A DNA stretch of 64,000 nt from an uncultured Bacteroidota bacterium (GCA_903831575.1 CAIKYB010000037.1:1-64000); one strand, 5' to 3'; shown: positions 28,713 through 38,238, numbered from the stretch's first letter. Notes: generated by a model not told the origin, from the sequence alone. Made by a program: numbers and translations.

Positions 28713-30044
28713 TTACCTCGCAATTGCAATTTTTACTTTTTTATTCTTTATTTTTTCATCTTTCACAGATTCAATTACTTGTCCGATTTTTGATTTCCTA
28801 ACAGCTACAAATGCAGAGAAGTCTTTTACATCTATTAATCCTATTTCATCCTTTTTTAAGTTACCTTTTTGCATTAAAAAGCCAACGATGTCAATTTTAT
28901 TGATTTTATCCTTTTTGCCTGCAGCAATAAACAACGTACTCCATTTTGGTTTTTCAGGTAATTCGTATTGGGTTGGCAAAGCCATTACAACAGAGCTTCC
29001 TGCAATATAGTCTGGCATTTCTTCTTCAGGGCCAAAAATTACAAAAACGGAACCTGTGGCATCCATTCTTGCAGTTCTGCCATTTCTGTGGGTGAAGGCA
29101 TCTTCAGTTAGCGGCAAGTGATAATGGACAACACTTCTGACATTCTCAATATCTAATCCTCTACTAGCTAAATCTGTCGTAATCAATACGTTAGAAGTTT
29201 TATTTCTAAATTTACATAAGGCTGTTTCTCGATCTTGCTGCTCCATTCCACCATGATAAAAAACATTCAAAATCCCTTTTTCTAAAAGTAGATTATGTGT
29301 TCGCTCTACTGCATCTCTGTGGTTACAAAATACAATAGTAGAAGTGTCTTTTAAAGAGCAGATCAAAATAAATAAGGTATCAATTTTGTCATTTTCAGGA
29401 GAATGTAACCGTTTGATACTCAATTTTATAGCATCTATATTCTCATCGGTCAGAAAATTAAGCGTATGAACGGCGTTCATTTTAACAAAAGCTGGAATTT
29501 CTACAGCATGGGTTGCAGAAGTAAGGATTTTATGTTTTACTGATGGTAATTGAGAAAGAATATATTCCATTTCTTCCTGAAAGCCAAGTTCAAGAATTTT
29601 ATCAAATTCATCCAGGACTAAAAAGGAGATTTGAGTTGTTTTGATATTCCCGCGTCTTAAATGATCAGCCATCCGTCCAGCAGTAGCAATAACAATAGTT
29701 GGGGCCTGAATCAAATTGTTTTCTTCGATTTCACGTTTATGTCCGCCATAGCAGCATGATATTTTGCAGCCTGGTTGAATTTGTTTTAGTACAGACTCGA
29801 TTTGCAAAGCAAGTTCTCTGGACGGAACAAGAATAAGGGCTTGGGTTTGATTAAGATTGTTGAGATCTAGCGAATGGATGAGTGGGATTAAAAAAGCCAA
29901 GGTTTTGCCAGTGCCAGTATTCGATAAAAGGACAATTTCTTTATTTTCAATAATGGCATCTTGAGTAGCCAATTGCATTGGGTTCAACGACTTTATTTTC
30001 AAGTTATTTAAAATCGTTTCGGTATTCATTAAAATTTCCTTCAT
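28713..30044 (-). CDS. DEAD-box RNA helicase, DbpA-like
   Basis: A 443-residue superfamily 2 helicase. Motifs in order: Q motif region NPMQLATQDA, I SNTGTGKT, Ia PSRELALQ, GG, Ib TAGR, II DEFD (variant of DEAD), III SAT, IV FCNHRDA, V TDLASRGLDI, VI HRNGRTARM. The last ~75 residues (from about KWSTLFIAAGKKDKIN) resemble the DbpA C-terminal RNA-binding domain, which targets 23S rRNA in DbpA/YxiN proteins. It probably helps 50S assembly. The ATG at 30044 sits four bases after a TAnnTTTG box; an in-frame ATG at 30029 is the alternative start. Confidence 0.9.
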   Translation of the reverse strand: MKEILMNTETILNNLKIKSLNPMQLATQDAIIENKEIVLLSNTGTGKTLAFLIPLIHSLDLNNLNQTQALILVPSRELALQIESVLKQIQPGCKISCCYGGHKREIEENNLIQAPTIVIATAGRMADHLRRGNIKTTQISFLVLDEFDKILELGFQEEMEYILSQLPSVKHKILTSATHAVEIPAFVKMNAVHTLNFLTDENIDAIKLSIKRLHSPENDKIDTLFILICSLKDTSTIVFCNHRDAVERTHNLLLEKGILNVFYHGGMEQQDRETALCKFRNKTSNVLITTDLASRGLDIENVRSVVHYHLPLTEDAFTHRNGRTARMDATGSVFVIFGPEEEMPDYIAGSSVVMALPTQYELPEKPKWSTLFIAAGKKDKINKIDIVGFLMQKGNLKKDEIGLIDVKDFSAFVAVRKSKIGQVIESVKDEKIKNKKVKIAIAR

Positions 30045-30048
30045 GTTG

Positions 30049-30056
30049 CAAATTTA
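30049..30056 (-). promoter_or_regulatory. -7 box (TAAATTTG) four bases before the helicase ATG
   Basis: Minus strand reads TAAATTTG, CAAC, ATG. If this promoter is used, the transcript starts at or next to the start codon. Confidence 0.5.
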
Positions 30057-30415
30057 CTTTAATTAAATTCAGTAAAGGGATAATAAAAAAGATAAAGAGT
30101 AAAACGTATATTTCGATAATGGCAGAATTGTTTAATTAGGTAGAGAAATGGATTGTAAAGAATAAATAAACTTCAGTGGAAATCTTTGGCTGTTATTTTC
30201 GGGTATTCGTAATATTGCAATATTAAACAACGATCAAAAGTAATACAGTACCAGCTCATTATTTTTTTAAAGTCGCTATCTGGCCATTGATCCAGTATCT
30301 TTCTGGCTTATAATTAATATTATGTTAAATAGAATAATTTAAATGTTCTGGCATGCTCTATTTCTATAATTAGCTACAGATAATCATTACAGTCTTTTAT
30401 CTTATATTAGTATAA
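30057..30415. other. Gene-free stretch between helicase and gyrA
   Basis: Very A/T-rich, with no ORF of note, no repeat and no RNA gene recognised. It ends in the gyrA terminator on the right. Confidence 0.6.
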
Positions 30416-30452
30416 AGAAAAAGCTACTCAATATTATTGAGTAGCTTTTTCT
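30416..30452 (-). terminator. Terminator after gyrA, 17-bp perfect stem
   Basis: Perfect inverted repeat (arms 30416-30432 and 30436-30452, loop of three) with core AAAAAGCTACTCAAT. It lies 20 bases after the gyrA stop and its distal arm ends in a T run on the minus strand. Confidence 0.85.
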
Positions 30453-30472
30453 GGTGAAATTTTTTGAAGAAT

Positions 30473-33112
30473 TTATGCTGTGGGATCTTCTACATCATTA
30501 TCAGCGGGTTCGATATCGTCGTCTGCTTTTGGATTGATTTCTGTATTGTTTTCAGTATCTGTAATCTCTGCAGAATTTTCTAAAGATTGATCTATTTCCA
30601 ATTCTTCCTCCATTTCATCCAATTGTGTAATGGCTGCAATTTCGTCGCCATCATCAACTTTTATCAATTTTACGCCTTGTGTAGCTCTGCCTTGTTCGCT
30701 AATGCCACTTACAGGCATTCTTATGGTAACGCCACTTACGCAGGTAATCATCAAATCTTCTTTTTCTGTTACAGCTAATAAACCAACTAGTTTTCCTGTT
30801 TTTTCTGTAACATTGATTGTTTTTACGCCTTTTCCGCCACGATTGGTTATCCTGTAATTTGCTTCGCCTGTTTCTGGGTCATCAAGGAAAGTTCGTTTGC
30901 CGTATCCCTTTTCACTTACCACTAATACCGTTTTTGACTTATCATTTTTATTCACACAAATCATTCCAACTGCTTGATTATTAGTCTCATCTACTTCTAT
31001 TCCGTATACGCCAATTCCGCCTCGTCCAGTACTTCTTACTGCAGATTCATGAAAACGAATTGCTCTGCCACTTTTAACCGCTAGCATTATTTCACAATTG
31101 CCATCCGTAAGTTCTGCAGCTAATAATTGATCTCCTTCCAAAATATTGATTGCATTAATACCAGATTGACGTGGTCTGCTGAAGTCTTTCAGATCAGTTT
31201 TTTTGATAATGCCATTCTTGGTGCAAAGGACGATATAGTGATTTTTTACATATTCTTCATCATCAAAATTCTTAACATCTATTATCGCTCTTACTTTATC
31301 ATCTGGCGGAATTTGAACCATATTCTGAATGGCTCGTCCTTTACTCGTCTTATCTCCTTCTGGAATTTGATATACTTTAAGCCAGAAACAACGGCCTTTT
31401 TCAGAGAAGAATAATAAAGTATGATGTGTGGAAGCTACAAACAAATGTTCAATGTAATCTTCTTGTCTCGTGCTGCTTCCCCTTGCCCCACGACCACCTC
31501 TTCTTTGCTGGCGGTATTCATTAGCAGAAGTCCGCTTGATGTATCCCAAATGAGAGATTGTTACAACCACATCTTCTTCTTCAATCAAATCAAGCATATC
31601 AATTTCGTCATCGGCATAAATGATTTCAGATTTACGCTCATCGCCAAATTTTGCTTTTACTTCTAAAAGCTCAGTTTTGATGATTTCGAATCTTAATCCT
31701 TCATTTGCTAAAATCTCTTTTAATCTTTCAATTAAACGCATGATTTCAGCATGCTCTTCACGAATTTTATCGATTTCCATTCCTGTTAAGCGCTGTAAAC
31801 GCATTTCTAATACAGCTTTCGCTTGAATCTCACTCATTCCGAATACGGTTTGTAAGCCTTCTTGAGCAATATTAGGAGTAGAACTTTCTCTGATTAATTT
31901 AATTACTGCATCAAGATTGTCTAATGCAATAATATAGCCTTCCAATATATGCGCTCTTTCTTGTGCTTTACGCAAATCGTATTTAGTTCGCTTAATCACA
32001 ACTTCATGCCTAAATTCGACAAACTCTGAAATAAGTTGTTTGACATTTAATTGTCTTGGTCTGCCTTTTACTAAGGCTACATTATTGATTCCGTATGAAG
32101 TTTGAAGCTCTGAATATTTATAAAGCTGGTTAATGACTACCTGTGCTACAGCATCTTTTTTTAATTCAATTACAATACGAGTCCCTTCTTTATTATTGCT
32201 TTCATTATTTACATCACTGATGCCTTCAATTACTTTATCATTAATTAATTCTCCTATCTTTTGTGTTAATGTATCCCTGTTTACTTGATAAGGAATTTCA
32301 GTGATAATAATTTTTTCTCTTCCGCGTGAATCTGATTCGATTGTTGTTTTACCTCTTAGAACAACACGGCCACGTCCTGTAAATAATGCAGTTTTAACGC
32401 CTTCGTATCCATAAATAATACCTCCAGTTGGAAAATCTGGTGCTTTAACATGCTTGATCAATTCGTCAAGTGTAATATCATTGTCTTCGATATAAGCAAT
32501 ACATCCATCAATAACTTCATTCAAGTTATGAGGCATCATATTTGTTGCCATACCTACTGCAATCCCACTACTTCCATTTAATAGTAATTGAGGAATGCGT
32601 GTAGGCAATACCGTTGGTTCCTTTAGTGAATCGTCAAAATTGAATTGGTAGTCTACTGTTTCCTTCTCTAGATCTTCCATCATGGCTTCAGCAAACTTTT
32701 CCATTCTAACCTCCGTATAACGCATAGCTGCCGGAGGATCTCCATCCTGGCTTCCGAAATTACCCTGACCATCTATCATCTTATATCGCATAGACCATTC
32801 CTGTGCCATACGTACCATCGTGTCATAAATAGAAGCATCTCCATGCGGGTGATATTTACCCATCACTTCTCCTACGATACGTGCAGATTTTTTATAGGCT
32901 TTGTTGCTATAATTACCTAATTCGCTCATTCCAAATAAAACTCTGCGATGAACTGGTTTTAATCCATCTCTCACATCAGGTAAAGCCCTTCCGACAATAA
33001 CGCTCATCGAATAATCGATGTAAGACGTCTTCATTTGTTCTTCAATGTTTACCGGAATTATTTTGCCTCTGTTATTTAGGTTTGATCCTTCGAAATTATC
33101 TTGATTTTCCAT
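30473..33112 (-). CDS. gyrA: DNA gyrase subunit A
   Basis: Subunit of the ATP-dependent topoisomerase II that adds negative supercoils. The 879 residues include the catalytic tyrosine (Tyr132 in AAMRYTE), the tower and coiled-coil region, the GyrA-box QQRRGGRG that marks gyrase and not topoisomerase IV, and six C-terminal beta-pinwheel blades, then an acidic tail. In the quinolone-determining region the residue equivalent to E. coli Ser83 is Ala93 (HGDASIYD); the Asp87 equivalent (Asp97) is kept. Single gene with its own -7 box and terminator. Confidence 0.97.
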   Translation of the reverse strand: MENQDNFEGSNLNNRGKIIPVNIEEQMKTSYIDYSMSVIVGRALPDVRDGLKPVHRRVLFGMSELGNYSNKAYKKSARIVGEVMGKYHPHGDASIYDTMVRMAQEWSMRYKMIDGQGNFGSQDGDPPAAMRYTEVRMEKFAEAMMEDLEKETVDYQFNFDDSLKEPTVLPTRIPQLLLNGSSGIAVGMATNMMPHNLNEVIDGCIAYIEDNDITLDELIKHVKAPDFPTGGIIYGYEGVKTALFTGRGRVVLRGKTTIESDSRGREKIIITEIPYQVNRDTLTQKIGELINDKVIEGISDVNNESNNKEGTRIVIELKKDAVAQVVINQLYKYSELQTSYGINNVALVKGRPRQLNVKQLISEFVEFRHEVVIKRTKYDLRKAQERAHILEGYIIALDNLDAVIKLIRESSTPNIAQEGLQTVFGMSEIQAKAVLEMRLQRLTGMEIDKIREEHAEIMRLIERLKEILANEGLRFEIIKTELLEVKAKFGDERKSEIIYADDEIDMLDLIEEEDVVVTISHLGYIKRTSANEYRQQRRGGRGARGSSTRQEDYIEHLFVASTHHTLLFFSEKGRCFWLKVYQIPEGDKTSKGRAIQNMVQIPPDDKVRAIIDVKNFDDEEYVKNHYIVLCTKNGIIKKTDLKDFSRPRQSGINAINILEGDQLLAAELTDGNCEIMLAVKSGRAIRFHESAVRSTGRGGIGVYGIEVDETNNQAVGMICVNKNDKSKTVLVVSEKGYGKRTFLDDPETGEANYRITNRGGKGVKTINVTEKTGKLVGLLAVTEKEDLMITCVSGVTIRMPVSGISEQGRATQGVKLIKVDDGDEIAAITQLDEMEEELEIDQSLENSAEITDTENNTEINPKADDDIEPADNDVEDPTA

Positions 33113-33128
33113 ATGTTTTAATAGTGAG

Positions 33129-33136
33129 CAAATGTA
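33129..33136 (-). promoter_or_regulatory. -7 box (TACATTTG) for gyrA
   Basis: Perfect TAnnTTTG on the minus strand, ending 16 bases before the gyrA ATG, which leaves a leader of about 10-12 bases. Confidence 0.5.
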
Positions 33137-33346
33137 ATGAATCTAAAGTGTTTTTATACTTAAAATAAAGGTTGTTTTAAGATTGTTTTTGCACAAATTC
33201 GTGCACATTGTGGACAAGTTATAAAGTTTGAAAAATCGAATCAAAATAAGTGATAAACTTTGGCAAAGTCTATCCAAGATGATATCTTGCTAAGGATTAT
33301 AAAAAGGGGTGATTTTTACAAAAAAAATCCTTTCAAAAAAATAAAA

Positions 33347-34801
33347 ATGCAAAATAAAAATATCCTGCTCTTTGGTGCAGGAAAGTCAGCTACAGTACTA
33401 ATCGATTATTTAATTAATGAAGCTGGGCGTAATCATTGGAACGTTATTGTAGCAGATGCAAATCTTGATTTAATAGAGCAAAAGACGAGAAATAGGCCCT
33501 TTTCAGAAGGCATTCAGTTAGATATCATGGATGAGGATAAAAGACAAGAATTGATATCCAAAAGTAGTATTGTGATTTCAATGATGCCCCCTGCCCTCCA
33601 TATTCTTATCGCAAAAGATTGTTTGAAATACGGCAAATCACTGCTTACTGCATCTTATGCAGATGAGGAGATAAAATTATTAGAACAAACAGTTAAAGAA
33701 AAAGGCCTTCTTTTTTTATGTGAAATGGGACTCGACCCGGGGATTGATCATATGAGTGCCATGCAATTATTGAATGAGATTAAAAGTAAAGGCGGAGAAA
33801 TTACCTCTTTTAAAAGTCATTGTGGTGGTTTGGTAGCTCCTGAAAATGATAATAATCCGTGGCATTATAAAATTAGCTGGAATCCTAGGAATGTAGTTCT
33901 TGCTGGGAAAGCTGGAGCTATTTATAAATCTGGTGGAAATATTATCGAAGAAAAATATGAACAATTGTTTGATGGAAATCGTACTGTTGTTTTGGAAGCT
34001 GAAAATAATGCAAATTTTAGTTATTACCCCAACAGAAACAGTCTCCCGTATATTGAACTTTATGAATTGACAAAGGCGGATACTTTTATTAGAACCACAC
34101 TCAGGGATGCTGATTTTATGAAGGGATGGAATAATATTATTGAACTTCATTTAACTGATGAAACTCCAGCGTATCAAACTGATGGGCTATCGCTTCAGGA
34201 TTTTTATAAACAGCATTTTTCTAAAAATGGGTTTAATAAATGGTTGGATGAAAAATTAGAACAGCAGTTTTCCGGAGTAAATGAAAGTATTGAAAACATG
34301 ACCAAATTAATTGAATCGGCAAATTCAAAAGAAGATCTGGATGCAATAAAATCTGATGCCACAAATATGGTATCAAATAAAATGGTTGAAGCTAATTTGA
34401 TGTTGAAGCAATTGTTTTTCCTTGGATTAAATGATGCTGAAACGTTTATTGATAAAGGCTTGTGTAGCGCTGCAGATGTGCTTCAATTTGCATTGGAGAA
34501 AAAACTGGCGCTTCAAGATGGGGACAAAGACATGATTGTGATGCTTCATGAAATTGAATATTTACTTCATAATAAAAAGTATTTAGTCAAAAGTTCTTTA
34601 ATGGTAAAAGGAGATGATGAATTGCATACAGCAATGGCAAAAACGGTTGGTCTTCCATTAGGAATTGCTGCAAAAATGATGTTGAATGGAACGATTACAT
34701 TAACCGGTATTCACATTCCTATTTGTAAAGAAATATATGATCCTGTATTGGAGGAATTGAAAAAGTATGGTGTAGTGTTTAAGGAGACCTTGATTGGTTG
34801 A
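33347..34801 (+). CDS. Saccharopine dehydrogenase (glutamate-forming type, SDH half of LKR-SDH)
   Basis: A 484-residue NAD(P)-dependent enzyme. The N-terminal Rossmann motif is LLFGAGKSATVLIDYL, and the family-specific CEMGLDPGIDHMSAM and CGGLVAPENDNNPWHYK follow. This is the Lys9-type enzyme that splits saccharopine into glutamate and 2-aminoadipate semialdehyde. A separate gene at 45878 encodes the matching lysine-ketoglutarate reductase half. I start at the ATG 33347; the frame is open to a TTG at 33260, but the added 29 residues are lysine-rich and unlike the family. It stands alone. Confidence 0.87.
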   Translation: MQNKNILLFGAGKSATVLIDYLINEAGRNHWNVIVADANLDLIEQKTRNRPFSEGIQLDIMDEDKRQELISKSSIVISMMPPALHILIAKDCLKYGKSLLTASYADEEIKLLEQTVKEKGLLFLCEMGLDPGIDHMSAMQLLNEIKSKGGEITSFKSHCGGLVAPENDNNPWHYKISWNPRNVVLAGKAGAIYKSGGNIIEEKYEQLFDGNRTVVLEAENNANFSYYPNRNSLPYIELYELTKADTFIRTTLRDADFMKGWNNIIELHLTDETPAYQTDGLSLQDFYKQHFSKNGFNKWLDEKLEQQFSGVNESIENMTKLIESANSKEDLDAIKSDATNMVSNKMVEANLMLKQLFFLGLNDAETFIDKGLCSAADVLQFALEKKLALQDGDKDMIVMLHEIEYLLHNKKYLVKSSLMVKGDDELHTAMAKTVGLPLGIAAKMMLNGTITLTGIHIPICKEIYDPVLEELKKYGVVFKETLIG

Positions 34802-35063
34802 TTGGTTGATTGAAAATGGGGAGTAAAGCTAAATAATATATCCATTCATTATAAAACATACATTCATTTTATGTCTTAATATCGTTTTTAAAGTTTGGTC
34901 ACATGCTATAGCCTTAATTATCTTTATCAATTGGTTTGAGGCAACTCTTATGGCTATTTCATGTAGCATATTTTTAAAATAAACCAAGCTCTAATTCAGT
35001 AATTTTCGAATTTGATATTGAACTAGTTAATTAATCAACAAATAAACCAATCAACTAAATACC
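34799..35063. repeat. Gap bounded by inverted TTGGTTGATT / AATCAACC tracts
   Basis: Directly after the SDH stop the plus strand reads TTGGTTGATTGG-like repeats (34792-34815). Before the EVE gene it reads AATCAACAAATAAACCAATC (35033 on). The two ends are roughly inverse complements. The middle is A/T-rich without ORF or known motif. Confidence 0.55.
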
Positions 35064-35474
35064 ATGGCATATTGGCTCGTAAAATCAGAACCTTTCAAAT
35101 ACAGCTGGGATCAGTTTGTAAAAGACAAGCAAACCTTTTGGGATGGCGTAAGAAATTATGGCGCGCGAAATAATTTGAAAGCAATGAAAAAAGGTGATGA
35201 AGTATTTTTTTATCACAGTAATGAGGGTGTTGAAATTGTCGGTATTGCCAAAGTGGTAAAAGAATTTTATCAAGATCCTACAACTGAAGAAACGGCCTGG
35301 GTTGTTGTTGATTTTAAACCTGTAAAAAAGCTAAAGAAATCGGTGCCTCTTTCTCTAATAAAAGCAGAAAAGAAATTGGCAAATATGGATCTGGTAAGGT
35401 TAGGAAGATTATCTGTTCAAACCGTAAAGCAGGATGAATGGGAGTTGGTGATGCAAATGGCCGGAGAAAAATAA
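35064..35474 (+). CDS. EVE domain-containing protein
   Basis: A 136-residue single-domain protein of the PUA-like EVE fold (thymocyte nuclear protein 1 type). Typical features are the start YWLVKSEPFKYSWDQ, FWDGVRNYGARNNL and GDEVFFYHSNEG. EVE domains bind modified bases in DNA or RNA. The sirtuin gene follows 20 bases on, so both may share a transcript. The target base is unknown. Confidence 0.92.
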   Translation: MAYWLVKSEPFKYSWDQFVKDKQTFWDGVRNYGARNNLKAMKKGDEVFFYHSNEGVEIVGIAKVVKEFYQDPTTEETAWVVVDFKPVKKLKKSVPLSLIKAEKKLANMDLVRLGRLSVQTVKQDEWELVMQMAGEK

Positions 35475-35494
35475 TTTCAATAAATAAAACCTTC

Positions 35495-36181
35495 ATGAGC
35501 AAAATGCATATTGTTGTGCTTACAGGAGCAGGTATTTCTGCTGAAAGTGGATTGAAAACATTCAGAGACAGTGATGGATTATGGATGGGACATAACATTG
35601 AAGATCTGGCCACTCCCCGAGCGTTTGAAAAAAATCCTCAATTGGTTTTGGATTTCTATAATAGGAGGAGGAAAGAGGTGGCTAATGCTTCTCCCAATAC
35701 AGCACATTTTGGATTAGCAAAATTGGAAGAACATTATCACGTAACTATTGTAACGCAGAATATTGATGATTTACATGAAAGAGCGGGATCTAAAAACATT
35801 CTTCATTTGCATGGAGAAATATTTAAAATGCGAAGTGAAAAAAACGAGTCTTTGATTGCTGAAATTAGAGGAGATATAAAGCTTGGTGATGTTGCAAGAG
35901 ATGGTGCACAATTACGTCCGCATATAGTTTGGTTTGAAGAACCTGTGCCACTGATAGAAGATGCAGCAGCAATAATGAATACCGCAGATATTTTTATTTT
36001 GGTAGGAACTTCTTTACAAGTCTACCCTGCTGCTGGGTTGATTCATTATTTAAAAGATGAAACACCTAAATATGTTATCGATAAGAAAATACCTGTTACA
36101 GGCAATCTCAAAAATCTGACGTTAATTGAAAAATCCGCAACTGAAGGGATTGTTGATTTGGTTAGCATGTTGAATGGTTGA
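35495..36181 (+). CDS. Sir2 family NAD-dependent protein deacylase (CobB-like)
   Basis: A 228-residue sirtuin: GAGISAESGLKTFRD (NAD site), TQNIDDLHERAG, HLHGEIF with the catalytic histidine, and RPHIVWFEEPVP. DFYNRRR contains the Y-x-x-R pair of class III sirtuins, which prefer succinyl- or malonyl-lysine. There is no cysteine in the whole protein, so the usual zinc-binding Cys4 is absent. The ATG 35495 is chosen because the family begins right there (SKMHIVVLTGAG); an upstream frame extension overlaps the EVE gene. Confidence 0.9.
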   Translation: MSKMHIVVLTGAGISAESGLKTFRDSDGLWMGHNIEDLATPRAFEKNPQLVLDFYNRRRKEVANASPNTAHFGLAKLEEHYHVTIVTQNIDDLHERAGSKNILHLHGEIFKMRSEKNESLIAEIRGDIKLGDVARDGAQLRPHIVWFEEPVPLIEDAAAIMNTADIFILVGTSLQVYPAAGLIHYLKDETPKYVIDKKIPVTGNLKNLTLIEKSATEGIVDLVSMLNG

Positions 36182-36292
36182 ATAAGTTCTATTTGTTTAA
36201 GAAGTTTCATAGGTTTCATGAGTTGAATAAGTTCATGATTAACCTTTTGAACAATTTGAACCTCTCAACCCTCCCCAACCTTTAATCCTACC
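36178..36292. repeat. Convergent gap with T/G-rich then A/C-rich tract
   Basis: After the sirtuin stop the plus strand is TTGAATGGTTGAATAAG-like. Before the end of the LutA-like gene it is AACCTCTCAACCCTCCCCAA-like. The halves could pair into a long imperfect hairpin and may end transcription from both sides. Confidence 0.5.
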
Positions 36293-37007
36293 ACCCCATA
36301 GCCAAGACATCTGCTAAGTGAAGCGTTTTCATGTTGATGCTGTTTTTTTTGATGTAGCCATCTATTTGCATCAGGCAACTTAAATCTGTGGAAATAATAT
36401 ATTCGGCACCGGTAGCTAATGCATTTTGTACTTTTTGTTCTGCCATTCCAATAGATATACCTTCAAACTTCACAGAAAAAGTTCCGCCAAAACCACAGCA
36501 GGTTTCATTGTCATTCATTTCAATAAGTTCAAGTCCTTTTACATGACGTAATAAATTTCTAGGACCTTCTTTTATTTTACATTCTCTTAAAGCAGCGCAA
36601 CTATCGTGATAAGTGGCTTTTGTATTCAACACCGCATCAAAGTTTTCAATCTTTAATATTGATGTTAGAAATTCCGAAAATTCGTATACTTTTTTACTTA
36701 TTTCTTTTGCACTATTTTGGTAGGTTCCGTTTTCAAATAATTTAGGATAATAATTTCTTACAAATCCCACACAACTGGCGCTTGGAGCAACTATATAATC
36801 GGATGTATTAAAATCAGAAAGAAATTTTGTCGCTACCGCTCTTGATTCATCACAGAAACCTGCATTGAAAGCAGGCTGACCACAACAAGTTTGATTCGTA
36901 TTGTAAGTGACTTTACATCCGGCTTTCTCCAGTACTTTTATCATATTGAATCCCGTTTCAGGATATAACTGGTCAACAAAACAAGGGATGAACAACTGTA
37001 CGTTCAC
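36288..37007 (-). CDS. CCG-domain (Fe-S)-binding oxidoreductase, LutA/YkgE-like
   Basis: A 239-residue protein with two cysteine-rich CCG domains: TCCGQPAFNAG and SASCVG in the first half, HDSCAALRE, TCCGFGG and STDLSC in the second. This is the LutA/YkgE/glycolate-oxidase GlcF type, which takes part in lactate oxidation with LutB and LutC, but those are not in the window. Start codon is GTG. It follows ribH by 10 bp and ends a pdhA-TPR-ribH-lutA-like run on the minus strand. Confidence 0.88.
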   Translation of the reverse strand: MNVQLFIPCFVDQLYPETGFNMIKVLEKAGCKVTYNTNQTCCGQPAFNAGFCDESRAVATKFLSDFNTSDYIVAPSASCVGFVRNYYPKLFENGTYQNSAKEISKKVYEFSEFLTSILKIENFDAVLNTKATYHDSCAALRECKIKEGPRNLLRHVKGLELIEMNDNETCCGFGGTFSVKFEGISIGMAEQKVQNALATGAEYIISTDLSCLMQIDGYIKKNSINMKTLHLADVLAMGW

Positions 37008-37017
37008 GTTATGATTT

Positions 37018-37509
37018 TTATTTTTTAAATGACTGGGATAGTGAAATCATTTTCAATGCTGTCCAGGCGGCTTCTTCTCCTTTATGACCATGCTTGCCCC
37101 CTATCCTTTCTAATGCCTGTATTTCCTCATCGACAGTAAGGATTCCAAATATTGTAGGTACGGGTAAACTTAGGTTTAATTGCAACACCCCATCGGTGAC
37201 TAATTTGCAAACGTAATCAAAATGTGGGGTATCACCTTTTAAGACACAACCTAATGCAATAAATGCGATTGCTTTGTGATGAAGGTGATGCGTATCCCAA
37301 TAATGCTTTATCCCAAATGGGATTTCCACAGCCCCGGGAACATTGATTACTATAAAAGGAATATGATGTTGTTGCAGTATTTTAGCGCAGCCTGATTCCA
37401 ATTCATCTACAATGGAAGCATTCCATTCAGTTCGTACAATAATAACAAAGGCATCCTTATCTAATTGGATGCCTTTTGTTTGATTCATTTCCGGAGCGTG
37501 AAGCGACAT
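37018..37509 (-). CDS. ribH: 6,7-dimethyl-8-ribityllumazine synthase
   Basis: Penultimate step of riboflavin synthesis, from 3,4-dihydroxybutanone 4-phosphate and the ribitylamino-uracil; forms icosahedral or pentameric shells. The 163 residues show VRTEWNASIVDEL, VPGAVEIPFGIK (substrate loop), ALGCVLKGDTPHFDYV (catalytic histidine) and PTIFGILTVD. RibH next to a TPR gene is a recurring Bacteroidota order. Start fits 30 bp after the TPR stop. Confidence 0.96.
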   Translation of the reverse strand: MSLHAPEMNQTKGIQLDKDAFVIIVRTEWNASIVDELESGCAKILQQHHIPFIVINVPGAVEIPFGIKHYWDTHHLHHKAIAFIALGCVLKGDTPHFDYVCKLVTDGVLQLNLSLPVPTIFGILTVDEEIQALERIGGKHGHKGEEAAWTALKMISLSQSFKK

Positions 37510-37539
37510 ATATTTTGTGCTTTTAAAAACAACTTGAAA

Positions 37540-38238
37540 TTATTTAAACTCACCTAAACGAGCCAGACGTTTGTCGATTTCACCATTGCTCGCGCCCATA
37601 TAATTAGGATAATTGTCTTTTATTTTTTTGTAAGTTTCGATCGCTTCTTCATTCTTGCCGTTTACGTCTGCGTATGTTGCATAGATCATCAATGCATCAG
37701 GAGTTATTGCTTCATCCTTTTGATTTACTTCACCTGCCTTTTTGTAATAATTCATGGCTTCAGCAGTATTATTTTTTTCAGCATATGCGTGACCCAACAT
37801 AAGGTATGCTTTACATTGAACTTGATCAGCGCCATTACCATCGAAATCTTTAAGATATTTTATTGCTTTGTCAAACTCTTTGATATGTAAATAGCAAGCA
37901 CCTACCATGTAGCGAGCACGATTGGCCGTTAGCGTACCATCAAAATTGTTGATTATTTTTAATAATCCTGTAATGGAATTGCCATCTGTCTGACCACCAT
38001 TTAAAACTATATTCACAGAGTCTTTGTTAAAGCCACTAGTAGCCATTTTGTCAAATAGACTTTCTGCAAGAAAAACAGTTTCTCCAGCTTTTAATTCCTT
38101 AGGTTCTTTGATTAATTTTTGATATCCAATCCAACTTAAAAGCAATACGATGACGCCACCACCTACATAGGTAATAATCTTATTGTTATTAGCCCAAAAA
38201 CCTTTTGCTTTATCTAACAACTCGTTTGTTTCTGTCAT
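37540..38238 (-). CDS. Membrane-anchored TPR protein
   Basis: A 232-residue protein with one N-terminal transmembrane helix (about 20-38: IITYVGGGVIVLLLSWIGY) and TPR-like repeats behind it (ARYMVGACYLHIKEFDKAI, AYLMLGHAYAEKNN, EEAIETYKKIKDNYPNY). The topology is like YfgM/AncA proteins, which hold a TPR domain in the periplasm near the translocon; whether it is an orthologue is unsure. It lies between pdhA and ribH. Confidence 0.82.
   Translation of the reverse strand: MTETNELLDKAKGFWANNNKIITYVGGGVIVLLLSWIGYQKLIKEPKELKAGETVFLAESLFDKMATSGFNKDSVNIVLNGGQTDGNSITGLLKIINNFDGTLTANRARYMVGACYLHIKEFDKAIKYLKDFDGNGADQVQCKAYLMLGHAYAEKNNTAEAMNYYKKAGEVNQKDEAITPDALMIYATYADVNGKNEEAIETYKKIKDNYPNYMGASNGEIDKRLARLGEFK

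Noticed and set aside
28713-30044. Helicase as an inactivated gene because motif II is DEFD
   Set aside because: All other motifs and the full length are intact, and Asp-Glu needed for ATP hydrolysis are kept.
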